From assembly GCF_902813185.1 (NCBI RefSeq), contig NZ_LR778301.1, positions 1,612,001-1,676,000 on the forward strand: a stretch of 64,000 nucleotides of DNA, in the 5' to 3' direction. Origin of the DNA: Denitratisoma oestradiolicum. GTDB taxonomy: Bacteria > Pseudomonadota > Gammaproteobacteria > Burkholderiales > Rhodocyclaceae. Position numbers and translations under genes: made by a program. Of the stretch, positions 18,861 through 28,086 are shown piece after piece; position 1 is the stretch's first letter; each line of letters starts with the position of its first letter. The notes beneath the pieces were generated by a model. It was given only the letters and a program-made list of their open reading frames with translations. It was not told the origin of the DNA and did no database searches.

Positions 18861-20027
18861 ATGGGCGAGCCTGTCCTGAGCCCGGCATCGCGCCGCATCG
18901 CCCATCTCGACATGGATGCGTTCTATGCTTCCGTGGAGCTGCTGCGCTACCCTGAACTTCGGGGCCTGCCGGTGGTGATCGGGGGGCGCCGCACCCAGCA
19001 GCCCCAGGTCCTGCCCGATGGCAGTCGGCGCTTCGCTCGTCTGCGGGACTATGTGGGCCGGGGCGTCTTGACCACCTCCACCTACGAAGCCCGCGCCCTG
19101 GGGGTGTTCTCCGGCATGGGCACCATGAAGGCCGCCCGCCTGGCCCCCGATGGGATCCTCCTGCCGGTGGACTTCGATGCCTATCGGCATTACTCGCGGC
19201 GTTTCAAGGAAGCGGTCGCCGCCATCGCGCCGAAGATCGAGGATAGGGGTATCGACGAGATCTACATCGATCTCAGCGACATTCCCGAGGATTCCCTGTC
19301 ACTGGCGCGGCGGATCAAGGCGGCGGTCATGACGGCCACCGGTCTCACCTGTTCCATTGGCATCACCCCGAACAAGCTGCTGTCCAAGATATGTTCCGAT
19401 CTGGAAAAGCCCGATGGCATCACAATCCTGGCGCTGGACGAAATCCCGGGTCGCATCTGGCCCCTGCCGGTCAGAAAGATCAACGGCATCGGTCCCAAGG
19501 CCGGCGAAAAGCTGGCAGGCCTGGGCATCGCCACCATAGGCGAACTGGCCGCCGCCGACCCGGCACTGTTGCAAAGCCATTTCGGACTGGCCTATGCCAC
19601 CTGGCTCCATGATGCCGCCCGGGGCGTCGATGACCGGCCGGTGGTGACCCACTCGGAACCCAGGTCCATCAGCCGCGAGACCACCTTCGAGCGGGATCTC
19701 CATCCCAGGGAGGACAGAGCGGCTCTTTCCGAAATATTCACCGCCCTCTGTCTGCGCGTGGCCGAGGACCTCCAGCGCAAGGGCTACCGGAGCCGGACCA
19801 TAGGCATCAAGCTGCGCTACGACGATTTTGCAACCGTGACCCGGGATTTCAGTCTCCCGACGGCTACTGATGATGCCGCCACGATTCGGCGTGCCGCAGG
19901 GGAATGTCTGCGTCGGGCGCCCCTCGAAAAACGCTTGCGGCTGCTCGGGGTGCGGGCGGGAAACCTGCTGCCGGTGGCCGGGGAAGGTACGGCGGAGATG
20001 GCTGTACAGGGGGAGTTGCTTGTGTAG
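18861..20027 (+). CDS. dinB: Y-family DNA polymerase (DinB/Pol IV type)
   Basis: 388 residues. The N terminus IAHLDMDAFYASVE holds the first catalytic Asp and steric-gate Phe region. IDEIYIDLSD carries the second acidic pair, and TCSIGITPNKLLSKICSDLEKPDG follows. A helix-hairpin-helix (INGIGPKAGEKLAGLGI) and a little-finger domain come after. It performs error-prone translesion synthesis. Two departures from E. coli DinB are visible: about 20 extra residues after the VVIGG strand (residues about 36-55) and GIDE in place of the common SIDE/SLDE. It ends without an obvious beta-clamp motif, though GELLV could be degenerate. Confidence 0.92.
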   Translation: MGEPVLSPASRRIAHLDMDAFYASVELLRYPELRGLPVVIGGRRTQQPQVLPDGSRRFARLRDYVGRGVLTTSTYEARALGVFSGMGTMKAARLAPDGILLPVDFDAYRHYSRRFKEAVAAIAPKIEDRGIDEIYIDLSDIPEDSLSLARRIKAAVMTATGLTCSIGITPNKLLSKICSDLEKPDGITILALDEIPGRIWPLPVRKINGIGPKAGEKLAGLGIATIGELAAADPALLQSHFGLAYATWLHDAARGVDDRPVVTHSEPRSISRETTFERDLHPREDRAALSEIFTALCLRVAEDLQRKGYRSRTIGIKLRYDDFATVTRDFSLPTATDDAATIRRAAGECLRRAPLEKRLRLLGVRAGNLLPVAGEGTAEMAVQGELLV

Positions 20028-20151
20028 CGGGGTAGGGGGCACCGCAGTGAGGCTGCTACTCGGATAGGGCTTCGCAATCAGTCATTGGCGTTTGCAGCCG
20101 GTGGCATTCTGCACTGTGGCTGCTTTTCCATTGGTTGCTCATTGGGCACTA

Positions 20152-21135
20152 TCAGGCGCTGGCGCGCCGTATTTCCCGGGGTGCGCAGCCGTACCAGCGG
20201 CGGAAGGCGCGGCGGAAAGCGCAGCCATCGTAGAAGCCAAGACGCAGGGCGATGGTTTCGATATCCCTGTCAGATTTTTCCAGGTAATGGCGAGCCATCT
20301 CCCGTACCGCATCCTCTCGCAAGCGGCTGAAGTTCACGCCCTCTGCCCGCAGGCGGCGGCGTAGTGTCGATTCGCTCAGGTGCAGGCGGCTAGCCAAGGC
20401 AGTCAGGTCCGGCATGGGCGCGCCAACTATCAGGGCGGCCTCCAGACTGGCCCGGATCTGCCTGTGCAAGGGCGGAGCTTCGTCTGCCTCGCCCCAGAGC
20501 CGGCAGGGCAGGCCGTCTACGAACTCATCCAGTTCTGCTGGTTTTCGGATCACAGGATAGTCGAGTACGGCAGCGTCAAACTCGAAACGGTAGGCGCTGG
20601 CGCCGACGGTCACCGGCGCACCGAAGAGACCGACCAGGGGAGTCAGTTCGCCCTGGAAAGTGTAGGCCAGGTCTACCCGGCGAAGCGTCACGGGCGTGCC
20701 GATCAGCCAGCTGAATACCTGTTGGTAGGCCAGCAGGCCCGAGAGGTCCACCAGGCAGGACTCCGCGCTGGGGTGGTGGCGTAGCGAATCCATCTCGAAC
20801 ACGGCGATGCCATCCTGGATACTCAAGGAGAGGCGTCCACCACGGGGATGAATGATGGTGCAAAACTCGGCAGCACATTCGATGGCACGGCCCAGGGTAG
20901 GGCAGGTGATCAGGGTGCGGAACATCATCACCACTGCACTGCGGCCCATGGGCGGATGCCCGTCGTCTGCGGCAACCCGTGACTCCAGTGCCTCAATGGC
21001 TTCCCGGTAGCGGGTTTTGTGGCGGGCATCACTGCCATGGGTGACATGGGCGAGGATGTCGAACAGGAGCGGCGAGGGGGCTTGAGTCACGATAGGAGTG
21101 GGGAGTGAAAAATCTGGGTATCGCCTTGTCCCCAT
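20152..21135 (-). CDS. AraC-family transcriptional regulator
   Basis: About 327 residues from ATG 21135; the frame stays open to 21225, but the added N terminus looks non-coding. The N-terminal part resembles the arabinose-binding-like domain of OruR/ArgR-type regulators. The C terminus is a double helix-turn-helix (LTALASRLHLSESTLRRRLRAEG and DIETIALRLGFYDGCAFRRAFRRW). It is the nearest regulator to the SDR/MDR cluster that begins at 21568, though it is transcribed away from it. The ligand is unknown. Confidence 0.85.
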   Translation of the reverse strand: MGTRRYPDFSLPTPIVTQAPSPLLFDILAHVTHGSDARHKTRYREAIEALESRVAADDGHPPMGRSAVVMMFRTLITCPTLGRAIECAAEFCTIIHPRGGRLSLSIQDGIAVFEMDSLRHHPSAESCLVDLSGLLAYQQVFSWLIGTPVTLRRVDLAYTFQGELTPLVGLFGAPVTVGASAYRFEFDAAVLDYPVIRKPAELDEFVDGLPCRLWGEADEAPPLHRQIRASLEAALIVGAPMPDLTALASRLHLSESTLRRRLRAEGVNFSRLREDAVREMARHYLEKSDRDIETIALRLGFYDGCAFRRAFRRWYGCAPREIRRASA

Positions 21136-21230
21136 GGGGGGCAGCGTTCGGAACCCGGCCGGGCGATACTTTACCCCTTCCCTCTGTTTCCGACAGCGTG
21201 GATGGGGGAGTCCGCGCGAGTGCAAGATAA

Positions 21231-21463
21231 GAGCCTATTTCAGTAGGTTCCGTACGCCGCGCCGTTGGGCTTTGGGCGCGCTGCGGCGTTGTCGGTCGCT
21301 GACATGGAATAACCATGCGGCGCTCCCTCCGCCTTGCATCGCATCCCAAAGCCCAACGGCCCTCCGGGTTGGGTCAAGGGCGGGCGATGCTGCGTTGCGT
21401 GGCTTGCGCTCATTCCGCCCTTGGCTCAACGCGGGGTACGGAACCTACTGAAATAGGCGCTAA
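21231..21463. repeat. palindromic repeat element, copy 1 (MITE-like)
   Basis: Perfect 23-bp terminal inverted repeats at 21233-21255 (GCCTATTTCAGTAGG...) and 21436-21458. Inside is a perfect 16-bp inverted pair (21261-21276 GCCGTTGGGCTTTGGG and 21345-21360) around a 68-bp core. A second imperfect stem comes next (GTTGGGTCAAGGGCGG / CCGCCCTTGGCTCAAC, about 21372-21430). TA lies near each end. No protein is encoded. The related element at 41795 has the same outer parts but its core is reversed. This element fills most of the 21136-21567 gap. Confidence 0.85.
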
Positions 21464-21567
21464 GTGGGCGTGAGCGGGCCGGTATTGTTTTGCGTCCACC
21501 TGGGTCCTGCCCTCCGGTGCGCACTCCGGGCGACAATGACTCACCATGTTCGTCGTAAGGGAGAGAA

Positions 21568-22623
21568 ATGATCAAGGTCCATGATCGGATCGATGTGGCG
21601 GCGGCGGATCTACCCCGCCTCCAGGCGATGATTGCCACCGCCTACCTCCCGGCTGCCGCTGCCCGCGGATTGACTCTGGTAGACAGCGCGGTTTCGCCTC
21701 CTCTGGTACTGGTGGATCGTCCGCTAACCCTTTGGCTGCAATGGGAGTTGGCGAACGTGGAGGCATTCTGGATCGCTCGCAATATTGGCGGCAATGATCC
21801 TTCCGTAGCCGCTTTCTGGTCCGAGGTGGATGGTTTTTGCGTCGATCGGGAGCGAAGCTACCTGTTGCCCGATCAACCTGCCCACAGCGCGGCTTTGCTG
21901 ACCCGACCCACGAGCCTCTCAGCCTACCTCGTCCGGCCCGGTGGCTGGCGGGAGACTGCTCAACTCTATCTCAGGACCGGTGCCGACGAGAACGCCCGGC
22001 GGACGGTGGAGGATGTCCTGGCCGGAGCGGCAGGCCTGCCGGGTCTGAGCTTTCAACAGTGGGGCACCAATAGTGTGACCGATTTCGGTGCAGGTCATTA
22101 CACCTGGGACCTGCTCTATCCCGATGCCGCCACCGCAGCGGCCGCCCATGCCAGTCCGCTTTGGCAACAGCACGTCATGCCCGTGTTGCGGAAATACTGC
22201 GCATCCTGGTCAGCCCTCGGTCTCGACACGATCGGCGCGGGTCTGCGCAATTCAAAATTGACGGGCGGTGTCAAGCGGACCGCCCTGTTCCGCCGCCTGG
22301 CAGGGGCCGACGGTGCCCGCGCCCCTGGCTTCGAGGCGGCAACTCTGGACATGCCCGCACATATCGATTCCATCATCAACTGGCGCTTGAGTCGGGCCCG
22401 CGTGCTGGACTGGGACAGCGGCCACCAGACCTGGGACTATGTCTGGGAGCAGGAGTACGCCAGCCTGGACGGCCTTTTGGGCGCCTACATGATCCATCCG
22501 CATCACTGGGCTCATGTCGACCGGGCCTTCGATCCCGAGTCCGGCCAACAATTCATCGATGTCCGACTCTGTCACGCATTCTGTTCCCAGGCCGAAAGTC
22601 TGCTGGGCTGTGAAGCGCCCTGA
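21568..22623 (+). CDS. hypothetical protein with dimeric alpha/beta-barrel (Dabb-like) repeats
   Basis: 351 residues, soluble, no signal. The C-terminal third (AHIDSIINWRLSRAR ... WEQEYASLDGLLGAYMIHPHHWAHVDRAFDPE) resembles stress-responsive Dabb domains. A middle portion (RRTVEDVLAGAAG ... GHYTWDLLYPDAATAAAA) looks like a second, diverged copy, so the protein may be an internal duplication. Dabb folds occur in small-molecule enzymes and in proteins of unknown role. It heads a run of oxidoreductase genes and may act on the same substrate (inference). No precise function assigned. Confidence 0.6.
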   Translation: MIKVHDRIDVAAADLPRLQAMIATAYLPAAAARGLTLVDSAVSPPLVLVDRPLTLWLQWELANVEAFWIARNIGGNDPSVAAFWSEVDGFCVDRERSYLLPDQPAHSAALLTRPTSLSAYLVRPGGWRETAQLYLRTGADENARRTVEDVLAGAAGLPGLSFQQWGTNSVTDFGAGHYTWDLLYPDAATAAAAHASPLWQQHVMPVLRKYCASWSALGLDTIGAGLRNSKLTGGVKRTALFRRLAGADGARAPGFEAATLDMPAHIDSIINWRLSRARVLDWDSGHQTWDYVWEQEYASLDGLLGAYMIHPHHWAHVDRAFDPESGQQFIDVRLCHAFCSQAESLLGCEAP

Positions 22624-22810
22624 TACATACATAACGCTCATGGAAGCCGATTTTCCGCCCCGGTCCATGAAACACGGGAAAGACAGGAAGGCCCACCCCC
22701 TCCCAGCCTTCCCCTCTCCTGGGGAGGTGACGATGCTGGCTCGCTACGCTCGACAGTTCGACCTGCCGTTTCAATTCGCTATTTCACGTTAACGATACGA
22801 GGATAAACCC

Positions 22811-23677
22811 ATGACTCAACCCCGCCTTGACGGCAAGATAGCCCTGGTGACCGGGGCCAGCCGAGGAATCGGTCGAGCCGTTGCTCAACGCCTTGCCGCC
22901 GCTGGCGCCACCGTAGTGGTCTCTGCGCGCAGCCTGGATACCGCGGGTGCTTACGCCGGTACTCTGAAAGAGACCATCGCCCTGATCGAGACGGCCGGCG
23001 GACGTGCCTTGCCCTTGGTTGCCGATCTGGAAAACCCCTCCCAGCTGGGCGACCTTGTGGGCAGGGCCGCAGCCCTGGCCGGTGGTCTGGATATTCTGGT
23101 TCACAGTGGCGGAAAGGCTTCCTATGCGCCCCTGTCCACCATGCCGGAAGAGATGTTCGAGAACACCATCGGCCACTACCTGAGGGCACCGTTCCGGCTC
23201 GTCCAGCAGGCCGTGCCCGAGATGCGCAAGCGGGGAGGAGGCTGGATCGTTACCCTGGGTTCCGTTACCGCCTTGCCCCCCGGACGGCCCTACGACGACT
23301 GGGCCAAACATGGCGGCGCGACGGTATATGCAGCCATCAAGGCCGCAGTGCACCGCATGAATCAGGGCCTGGCGGCAGAGTTGCTGGATGACAACATCGC
23401 GGTGAATACCTTGGCGCCCAGCACTGCGATCCGCACGCCTGGCGCCATCGATCTGATCCCGGAGAACTATCCCTCCGAGCGCGTCGAGTACATTGCCGAG
23501 ACCGCCCTGGCTCTGTGTCATCTGCCGGCAGCCCAACGCACCGGCATGACCGCCTATAGCCTGCACTTTCCCCTGGCCCACAAGCTGCCCGTATATACCC
23601 TGGACGGTCGGGAGCTGCTGCCGCCGCCGGTGATCCCCCCCTATGCCCACAGCCTGATCTCGGCCAGTGGCGAATGA
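22811..23677 (+). CDS. short-chain dehydrogenase/reductase (SDR)
   Basis: 288 residues. N-terminal nucleotide-binding TGASRGIG is present. The usual NNAG is changed to HSGG (LVHSGGKAS), followed by a catalytic Ser in LGSVTALPP and an atypical YAAIKAA as the Tyr-x3-Lys. SARSL after beta-2 favours NADP(H). It shares a 4-bp ATGA overlap with the next SDR, so the two are translationally coupled. Substrate unknown; probably part of a catabolic cluster for an alicyclic or terpenoid-like compound (weak inference from several dehydrogenases in a row). Confidence 0.82.
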   Translation: MTQPRLDGKIALVTGASRGIGRAVAQRLAAAGATVVVSARSLDTAGAYAGTLKETIALIETAGGRALPLVADLENPSQLGDLVGRAAALAGGLDILVHSGGKASYAPLSTMPEEMFENTIGHYLRAPFRLVQQAVPEMRKRGGGWIVTLGSVTALPPGRPYDDWAKHGGATVYAAIKAAVHRMNQGLAAELLDDNIAVNTLAPSTAIRTPGAIDLIPENYPSERVEYIAETALALCHLPAAQRTGMTAYSLHFPLAHKLPVYTLDGRELLPPPVIPPYAHSLISASGE

Positions 23678-24522
23678 AAGGACCCATTGTGACTTCCAAT
23701 ATCTGTTTCAAGGGCGGCACTGCCGTCATCACTGGCGCCGCTGGTGGCGTAGGCGGCGGTCTGGCCCGCAAGGCCGCTTCTTTGGGGATGAACCTGGTGC
23801 TGGCCGACCTGGATGCCGGGCAGCTCGATGCCTTTGCCGCCACCCTGGATACCGAGGTCCTGACCGTCTCCACCGACGTCACCGACCCCATTGCCATGGA
23901 AAATCTGGCGGAACAGGCCTGGCAACGCTTCGGCCGGGTGGACCTGCTGTTCAATAACGCAGGGGTGATGAGCGCCGGATTGCTGTGGGAGATATCCCCA
24001 GAGAATTTTCGACGCTGCTTCTCCATCAATGTGCTGGGGATACACCACGGCATCCGCGCCTTCGTGCCCCGGATGCTGAAGGCAGGATGCCCCTCCCACA
24101 TCGTCAATACCGCATCCCTGGGTGGCTTCGTGTCCAGCCCGATGATGGCTCCGTACAATGCCAGCAAGAGTGCCGCGGTCTTCCTCACTGAAGCGCTTTA
24201 TGTGGAACTGAATATGGTCCAGGCCTCGATCGGCGTTTCCGTACTCGACCCCGGCCCGGTACGCAGCGGCATCTTCAATGCCCCCTTCGGTGACGGAGGC
24301 GGCAACCCGGCAGTGCGCCAGTTCATCGACGGCATTCATCACCACATCACTGGCGGCGGCGGTATCACGCCCGATCAATCGGCAGAGAACACCTTCGCCG
24401 GCATCGAGGCCGGAGAATTCTGGATACTGCCTTATCGCGAACCTTTCGACACCCTCTTGCGGCAGCGCACAGAAGGCATTCTGGCGCGGCGTCCCCCCAG
24501 GATTGCTGCGACAGAAAGCTGA
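23674..24522 (+). CDS. short-chain dehydrogenase/reductase (SDR)
   Basis: 282 residues, starting at ATG 23674 inside the stop of the previous gene. It has the Rossmann motif TGAAGGVGGG, a cofactor-discriminating Asp (LADLDAG, suggesting NAD), NNAGVMS, catalytic Ser in NTASLGGF and YNASKSA. The C-terminal 60 residues are longer than in minimal SDRs. Co-transcribed with flanking dehydrogenases. Confidence 0.85.
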   Translation: MKGPIVTSNICFKGGTAVITGAAGGVGGGLARKAASLGMNLVLADLDAGQLDAFAATLDTEVLTVSTDVTDPIAMENLAEQAWQRFGRVDLLFNNAGVMSAGLLWEISPENFRRCFSINVLGIHHGIRAFVPRMLKAGCPSHIVNTASLGGFVSSPMMAPYNASKSAAVFLTEALYVELNMVQASIGVSVLDPGPVRSGIFNAPFGDGGGNPAVRQFIDGIHHHITGGGGITPDQSAENTFAGIEAGEFWILPYREPFDTLLRQRTEGILARRPPRIAATES

Positions 24523-24533
24523 GGATATACCCC

Positions 24534-25517
24534 ATGCTCGCGATGATCATCGAACAGACCGGCGGCCCGGAAGTCCTGCAACTGGCCCAGGTTCCCACAC
24601 CCGAGGCCGGGCCTGGCCAGGTACGGGTGCGAATCGCCTGTGCTGGCGTCAACCCGGCGGACTGGAAGAACCGACAGGGGATGCTGGCCATGTATCGACC
24701 TTATGTTTTTCCCTACGTGATCGGCTTCGATGCGGCGGGTATCGTGGATCAGATAGGGGAGGGCGTCACCGGTCTCGCCGTGGGTGATCGCGTGTTCACC
24801 CCCACCAATCACGGCCAGGGAGGCTGGGGCAGCTATGCCGAGTTCGCCATCGCCGACGCCGACCGGGTCGCCAGGATGCCGGATTCCCTCAGCTATGAGC
24901 AGGCTGCGGCCCTGCCAGTCGCAGCCCTGACTGCCTGGCAGGGCTTGTTTGACCGAGGTGGCCTGAAATCAGGTCAGCGCGCCCTGATCCACGGCGGTGC
25001 CGGTGGCCTTGGTGGCTTTGCCGTGCAGTTTGCCCGTTGCGCGGGGGCCGTGGTGGCGGCGACTTGCAGCACCGCCAATGTGGAATACCTGCGGAGCCTG
25101 GGTGTGGACCGGGTCATCGACTATCGCTGCGAAGACATTACCTCCGCGGTTCAGCGCTGGGCACCCGAAGGCCTGGACTACCTGATGGACACGGTTGGCG
25201 TCAGTACGCTGCCTAACGGCCTTGATTTGGTGCGGCCTGGTGGCACATTCGTCAGCATTCCCACCTTGGTGGACGATGGCGACATTGCCGCCGCAGCGAT
25301 CGCAGGGGAAGCCAAGGGTGTGAACCGGGTGTTCTCCACCATGACCGACGTGGGCTGCGCGCCAACCCTGGCAAAAATAGCGCAACTGGTGGCGGAAGGC
25401 GTTGTGAAGATGCCTCCTCTGCATGTGTTCCCCCTGTCCCAGGTCGCGGATGTCCATCGCCTTATCCAAACTGGCCATGGCCGTGGCAAGTGGGTGCTGA
25501 AGGTGGCGGATCTCTGA
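24534..25517 (+). CDS. zinc-independent medium-chain dehydrogenase, quinone oxidoreductase (QOR)-like
   Basis: 327 residues. GroES-like N-terminal domain (VRIACAGVNPADWKNRQG; no zinc-binding Cys/His set) and Rossmann domain with HGGAGGLGGFAVQFAR. The family reduces quinones or alpha,beta-unsaturated carbonyls with NADPH. It lies 11 bp after an SDR and 39 bp before another, so it belongs to the same operon. Confidence 0.87.
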   Translation: MLAMIIEQTGGPEVLQLAQVPTPEAGPGQVRVRIACAGVNPADWKNRQGMLAMYRPYVFPYVIGFDAAGIVDQIGEGVTGLAVGDRVFTPTNHGQGGWGSYAEFAIADADRVARMPDSLSYEQAAALPVAALTAWQGLFDRGGLKSGQRALIHGGAGGLGGFAVQFARCAGAVVAATCSTANVEYLRSLGVDRVIDYRCEDITSAVQRWAPEGLDYLMDTVGVSTLPNGLDLVRPGGTFVSIPTLVDDGDIAAAAIAGEAKGVNRVFSTMTDVGCAPTLAKIAQLVAEGVVKMPPLHVFPLSQVADVHRLIQTGHGRGKWVLKVADL

Positions 25518-25556
25518 GCTTTTAATGGTGCGGCCTCTGTCAATTGGAGTTAAACC

Positions 25557-26318
25557 ATGCTGAATGTAAGCGCAGGAAAAGTAGCCATCGTCGCGGGTGG
25601 TGGAGGTATCGGTGGAGCCACTGCTCGCAAGCTGGCTGCGGCAGGTACTGCTGTGGTCATCGGTGATTTGGATGAGGGCAATGCCAAGGCGATCGCCGAT
25701 GACATCATTGGCGAGGGCGGCCAGGCTCGTAGCATACGCTGCGATATCAGCGATGAGGTCTCGGTAGCCGCCATGGTGAGGCTGGCGGTAGATGCCTTCG
25801 GCGGTCTCGATTTTGCTCACGTGAACGCTGCTGATCTATCGGTCATTTTCCGGGACAGCAACGTCCTCGATGTGGGGCTGGATGTCTTCGACCGGACCAT
25901 CGCAGTGAATTTGCGCGGCCATTTGCTCTGCACCCGCGCCGTGCTTCCAGAATTGCTCAAACGGGGGGCGGGTGCCATTGTCTACACCACGTCTGGAGCG
26001 GCTTTCGCCGGTGAGCCGGAACGCCCCTGCTATGCGATAGCCAAATCCGGCCTTCATGCCCTGATGCGTCATGTGGCTTCCCGCTGGGGACGCAAGGGTA
26101 TTCGCGCCAATTGCGTGGCACCTGGTTTCGTGATGACGGAAAACAACAAGAAGACCATGCCTCCCGACCTTCTTGATCACATGCGGGCGGCTACCCGCAG
26201 CACCCGCGTTGGCGACCCGGAGGATATCGCCGCCATGGTGGCTCTTCTGCTCTCTGATGAGGGCGCATGGATCAACGGACAAGTGATCAGCGTTGATGGT
26301 GGCGCCACCATGCGCTGA
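25557..26318 (+). CDS. short-chain dehydrogenase/reductase (SDR)
   Basis: 253 residues with AGGGGIGGAT (Gly-rich loop), Asp after beta-2 (IGDLDEG, NAD-preferring), a changed NNAG motif (HVNAADLS), TTSGAAFAG and YAIAKSG catalytic Tyr/Lys. RANCVAPGFVMTE and the C-terminal INGQVISVDGG complete the classical SDR pattern. Last gene of the plus-strand oxidoreductase run; convergent with the next SDR. Confidence 0.86.
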   Translation: MLNVSAGKVAIVAGGGGIGGATARKLAAAGTAVVIGDLDEGNAKAIADDIIGEGGQARSIRCDISDEVSVAAMVRLAVDAFGGLDFAHVNAADLSVIFRDSNVLDVGLDVFDRTIAVNLRGHLLCTRAVLPELLKRGAGAIVYTTSGAAFAGEPERPCYAIAKSGLHALMRHVASRWGRKGIRANCVAPGFVMTENNKKTMPPDLLDHMRAATRSTRVGDPEDIAAMVALLLSDEGAWINGQVISVDGGATMR

Positions 26319-26343
26319 AATGCCATCACCGAGTGCCGTCGAT

Positions 26344-27108
26344 TCAGCACATGGTCAGGCCGCCGCTGATGCTGATGGCCTGGCCGGTGACGAAGCTGGA
26401 GCCCTGGCCGGTGGCCAGGTAGATCACCATATCCGCCACTTCCTCCGGGCGAGCCAGTCGCTTCATGGGGGTCGCCTTGACCATGGCGGCGCTGAGCTTG
26501 GCGGTGATGGTGCCCTGTCCGCTGTTGCGCTGGAAAAGTTCCGTTTCTATGGGGCCCGGGCAGACCACATTTACGGTGATCCCGTAGCTGGCCACTTCCC
26601 GGGCCAGGCCCTTGGACAGGGCGATTACGCCGCCCCGGGCGGCGGCGGAGGCCGCTTCGGCGCTGGAGCCCACCTTGCCGGCATCGGCGCCGATGGTCAC
26701 GATCCTCCCCTGTTTCTGGTGGATCATCGTCGGTACTACAGCCTGGCAGCAGTAGAGGACGCTCATCAGTTCCACGTCTACCGTCCGGCGCAAGTCATCC
26801 ACCGGGCTTTCATGCAGCAGGCGCAGTTCATGGGTGCAGCCCTGGGTATTGACCAGCACATCGATGCGGCCGAAGGCATCCCGGGCCGCGCCGACGAACC
26901 GGGCCACCGCTACCGGGTCGCTGGCATCGGCCTTGACCACCATGCAGCGCCGGCCAGCGGCCTCGATGCGGCTTTTCAACTGGACCGCCTTGTCATCGGC
27001 AGCGTGATAGATCAGCGCGATGTCATGGCCGGCCTCGGCCAGGCCCAGGGTGACCAGGGAACCGACGCCGCCGGTCCCGCCGACAACGATGGCGACCTTA
27101 TGGTTCAT
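26344..27108 (-). CDS. SDR, FabG/PhaB-like 3-oxoacyl reductase family
   Basis: 254 residues, minus strand. GGTGGVGSLV Gly-rich loop, VNTQG in place of NNAG, then CQAVVPTMIHQKQGRIVTIGADAGKVGS, VNVVCPGPIETE and FVTGQAISISGGLTMC. The C terminus resembles FabG/PhaB enzymes. In place of the catalytic Tyr-x3-Lys there is SAAARGGVIALSKG, with no Tyr at the expected place. Either the active site is altered or alignment by eye is off. Downstream of it on the same strand no further gene is coupled. Confidence 0.8.
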   Translation of the reverse strand: MNHKVAIVVGGTGGVGSLVTLGLAEAGHDIALIYHAADDKAVQLKSRIEAAGRRCMVVKADASDPVAVARFVGAARDAFGRIDVLVNTQGCTHELRLLHESPVDDLRRTVDVELMSVLYCCQAVVPTMIHQKQGRIVTIGADAGKVGSSAEAASAAARGGVIALSKGLAREVASYGITVNVVCPGPIETELFQRNSGQGTITAKLSAAMVKATPMKRLARPEEVADMVIYLATGQGSSFVTGQAISISGGLTMC

Positions 27109-27134
27109 GGCTTGGACGGGGCAAAGTTACCCGG

Positions 27135-27887
27135 TCACTCCGCTTCGCGGACATAGGGCTCGTGCAGTTCCACCGGCTTCACGGCCTTCTTGCGCATGCG
27201 GATGTTGAGCATCTCCACACCCACCGAGAAGGCCATGGCGAAGTAGATGTAACCCTTGGGCACATGGTGGCCGAAACCGTCGGCGATCAGCACCACACCC
27301 ACCACCACCAGGAAGGACAGGGCCAGCATCTTGATGGTGGGGTGGTCGGAGACGAAGCGGCCGATGCTGGCGGCGAACAGCATCATCAGGCCCACGGAGG
27401 CGATCACGGCGGCGATCATCACGGCGACTTCGCTGACCATGCCCACGGCGGTGATGATGGAGTCCAGGGAGAACACCAGATCGATGACCATGATCTGCAC
27501 GATCACCCCCAGCAGGTTGGAGGCCACCTTACGGGAGGCTTCGCCTTCCTCGCCCTCCAGCAGTTGATGGACCTCGCCGGTGCTTTTCCAGATCAGGAAC
27601 AGTCCGCCGGAAATCAGGATCAGGTCCCGGCCGGAGATATCCTGGCCCAGCACCGTCAGCACCGGTTCGGTCAGGCCGACGATCCAGGACAGCAGCAGCA
27701 GCAGGCCGATGCGCATGAACATGGCCAGAAAGAGGCCGATGCGGCGGGCGAATTCCTGCTTCGCACGGGGCAGCTTGTCCACCAGGATGGAGATGAAAAT
27801 GATGTTGTCGATGCCCAGTACCAGTTCCAGAGCGGTCAGGGTCAGGAAGGCGATCCAGATTTCGGGGTTGAGCAGGAATTCGATCAT
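27135..27887 (-). CDS. TerC-family integral membrane protein
   Basis: 250 residues with about seven membrane helices and the TerC signatures ELVLGIDNIIFISIL (acidic residue in the first helix) and MVIDLVFSLDSIITAVGM. The family is linked to metal-ion export (Mn2+) and tellurite resistance. Single-gene unit; 26 bp separates it from the SDR end on the same strand. Confidence 0.92.
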   Translation of the reverse strand: MIEFLLNPEIWIAFLTLTALELVLGIDNIIFISILVDKLPRAKQEFARRIGLFLAMFMRIGLLLLLSWIVGLTEPVLTVLGQDISGRDLILISGGLFLIWKSTGEVHQLLEGEEGEASRKVASNLLGVIVQIMVIDLVFSLDSIITAVGMVSEVAVMIAAVIASVGLMMLFAASIGRFVSDHPTIKMLALSFLVVVGVVLIADGFGHHVPKGYIYFAMAFSVGVEMLNIRMRKKAVKPVELHEPYVREAE

Positions 27888-28039
27888 GATGGCAAAGTAG
27901 GATGAGCTGGCCCGGGCGGGGCCGCGAGGGCGTCATTATGCCTGTGGGGGAGGGGCTGGCGCGTCAGGATCTGTTCATTCGTCGTCCGGTCAGGAATCTC
28001 TGGTTACCGGTAGCCAGGGTCGCTTCTGCCAGCGCGAAA

Positions 28040-28069
28040 AAGAAAAAGGGCACTTCGATTGAAGTGCCC
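28040..28069 (-). terminator. Rho-independent terminator of tRNA-Arg
   Basis: On the minus strand, GGGCACTTC-aatc-GAAGTGCCC is followed by TTTTTCTTTTT, 18 bp downstream of the tRNA 3' end. A strong hairpin plus T run. Confidence 0.85.
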
Positions 28070-28086
28070 ATTTCCATACTTGATTT

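Noticed and set aside
21231..21463. Treating the palindromic elements as simple terminators
   Set aside because: They are 230-270 bp with long terminal inverted repeats, inner stems and TA flanks, and they recur with a reversed core; a terminator would not explain that.
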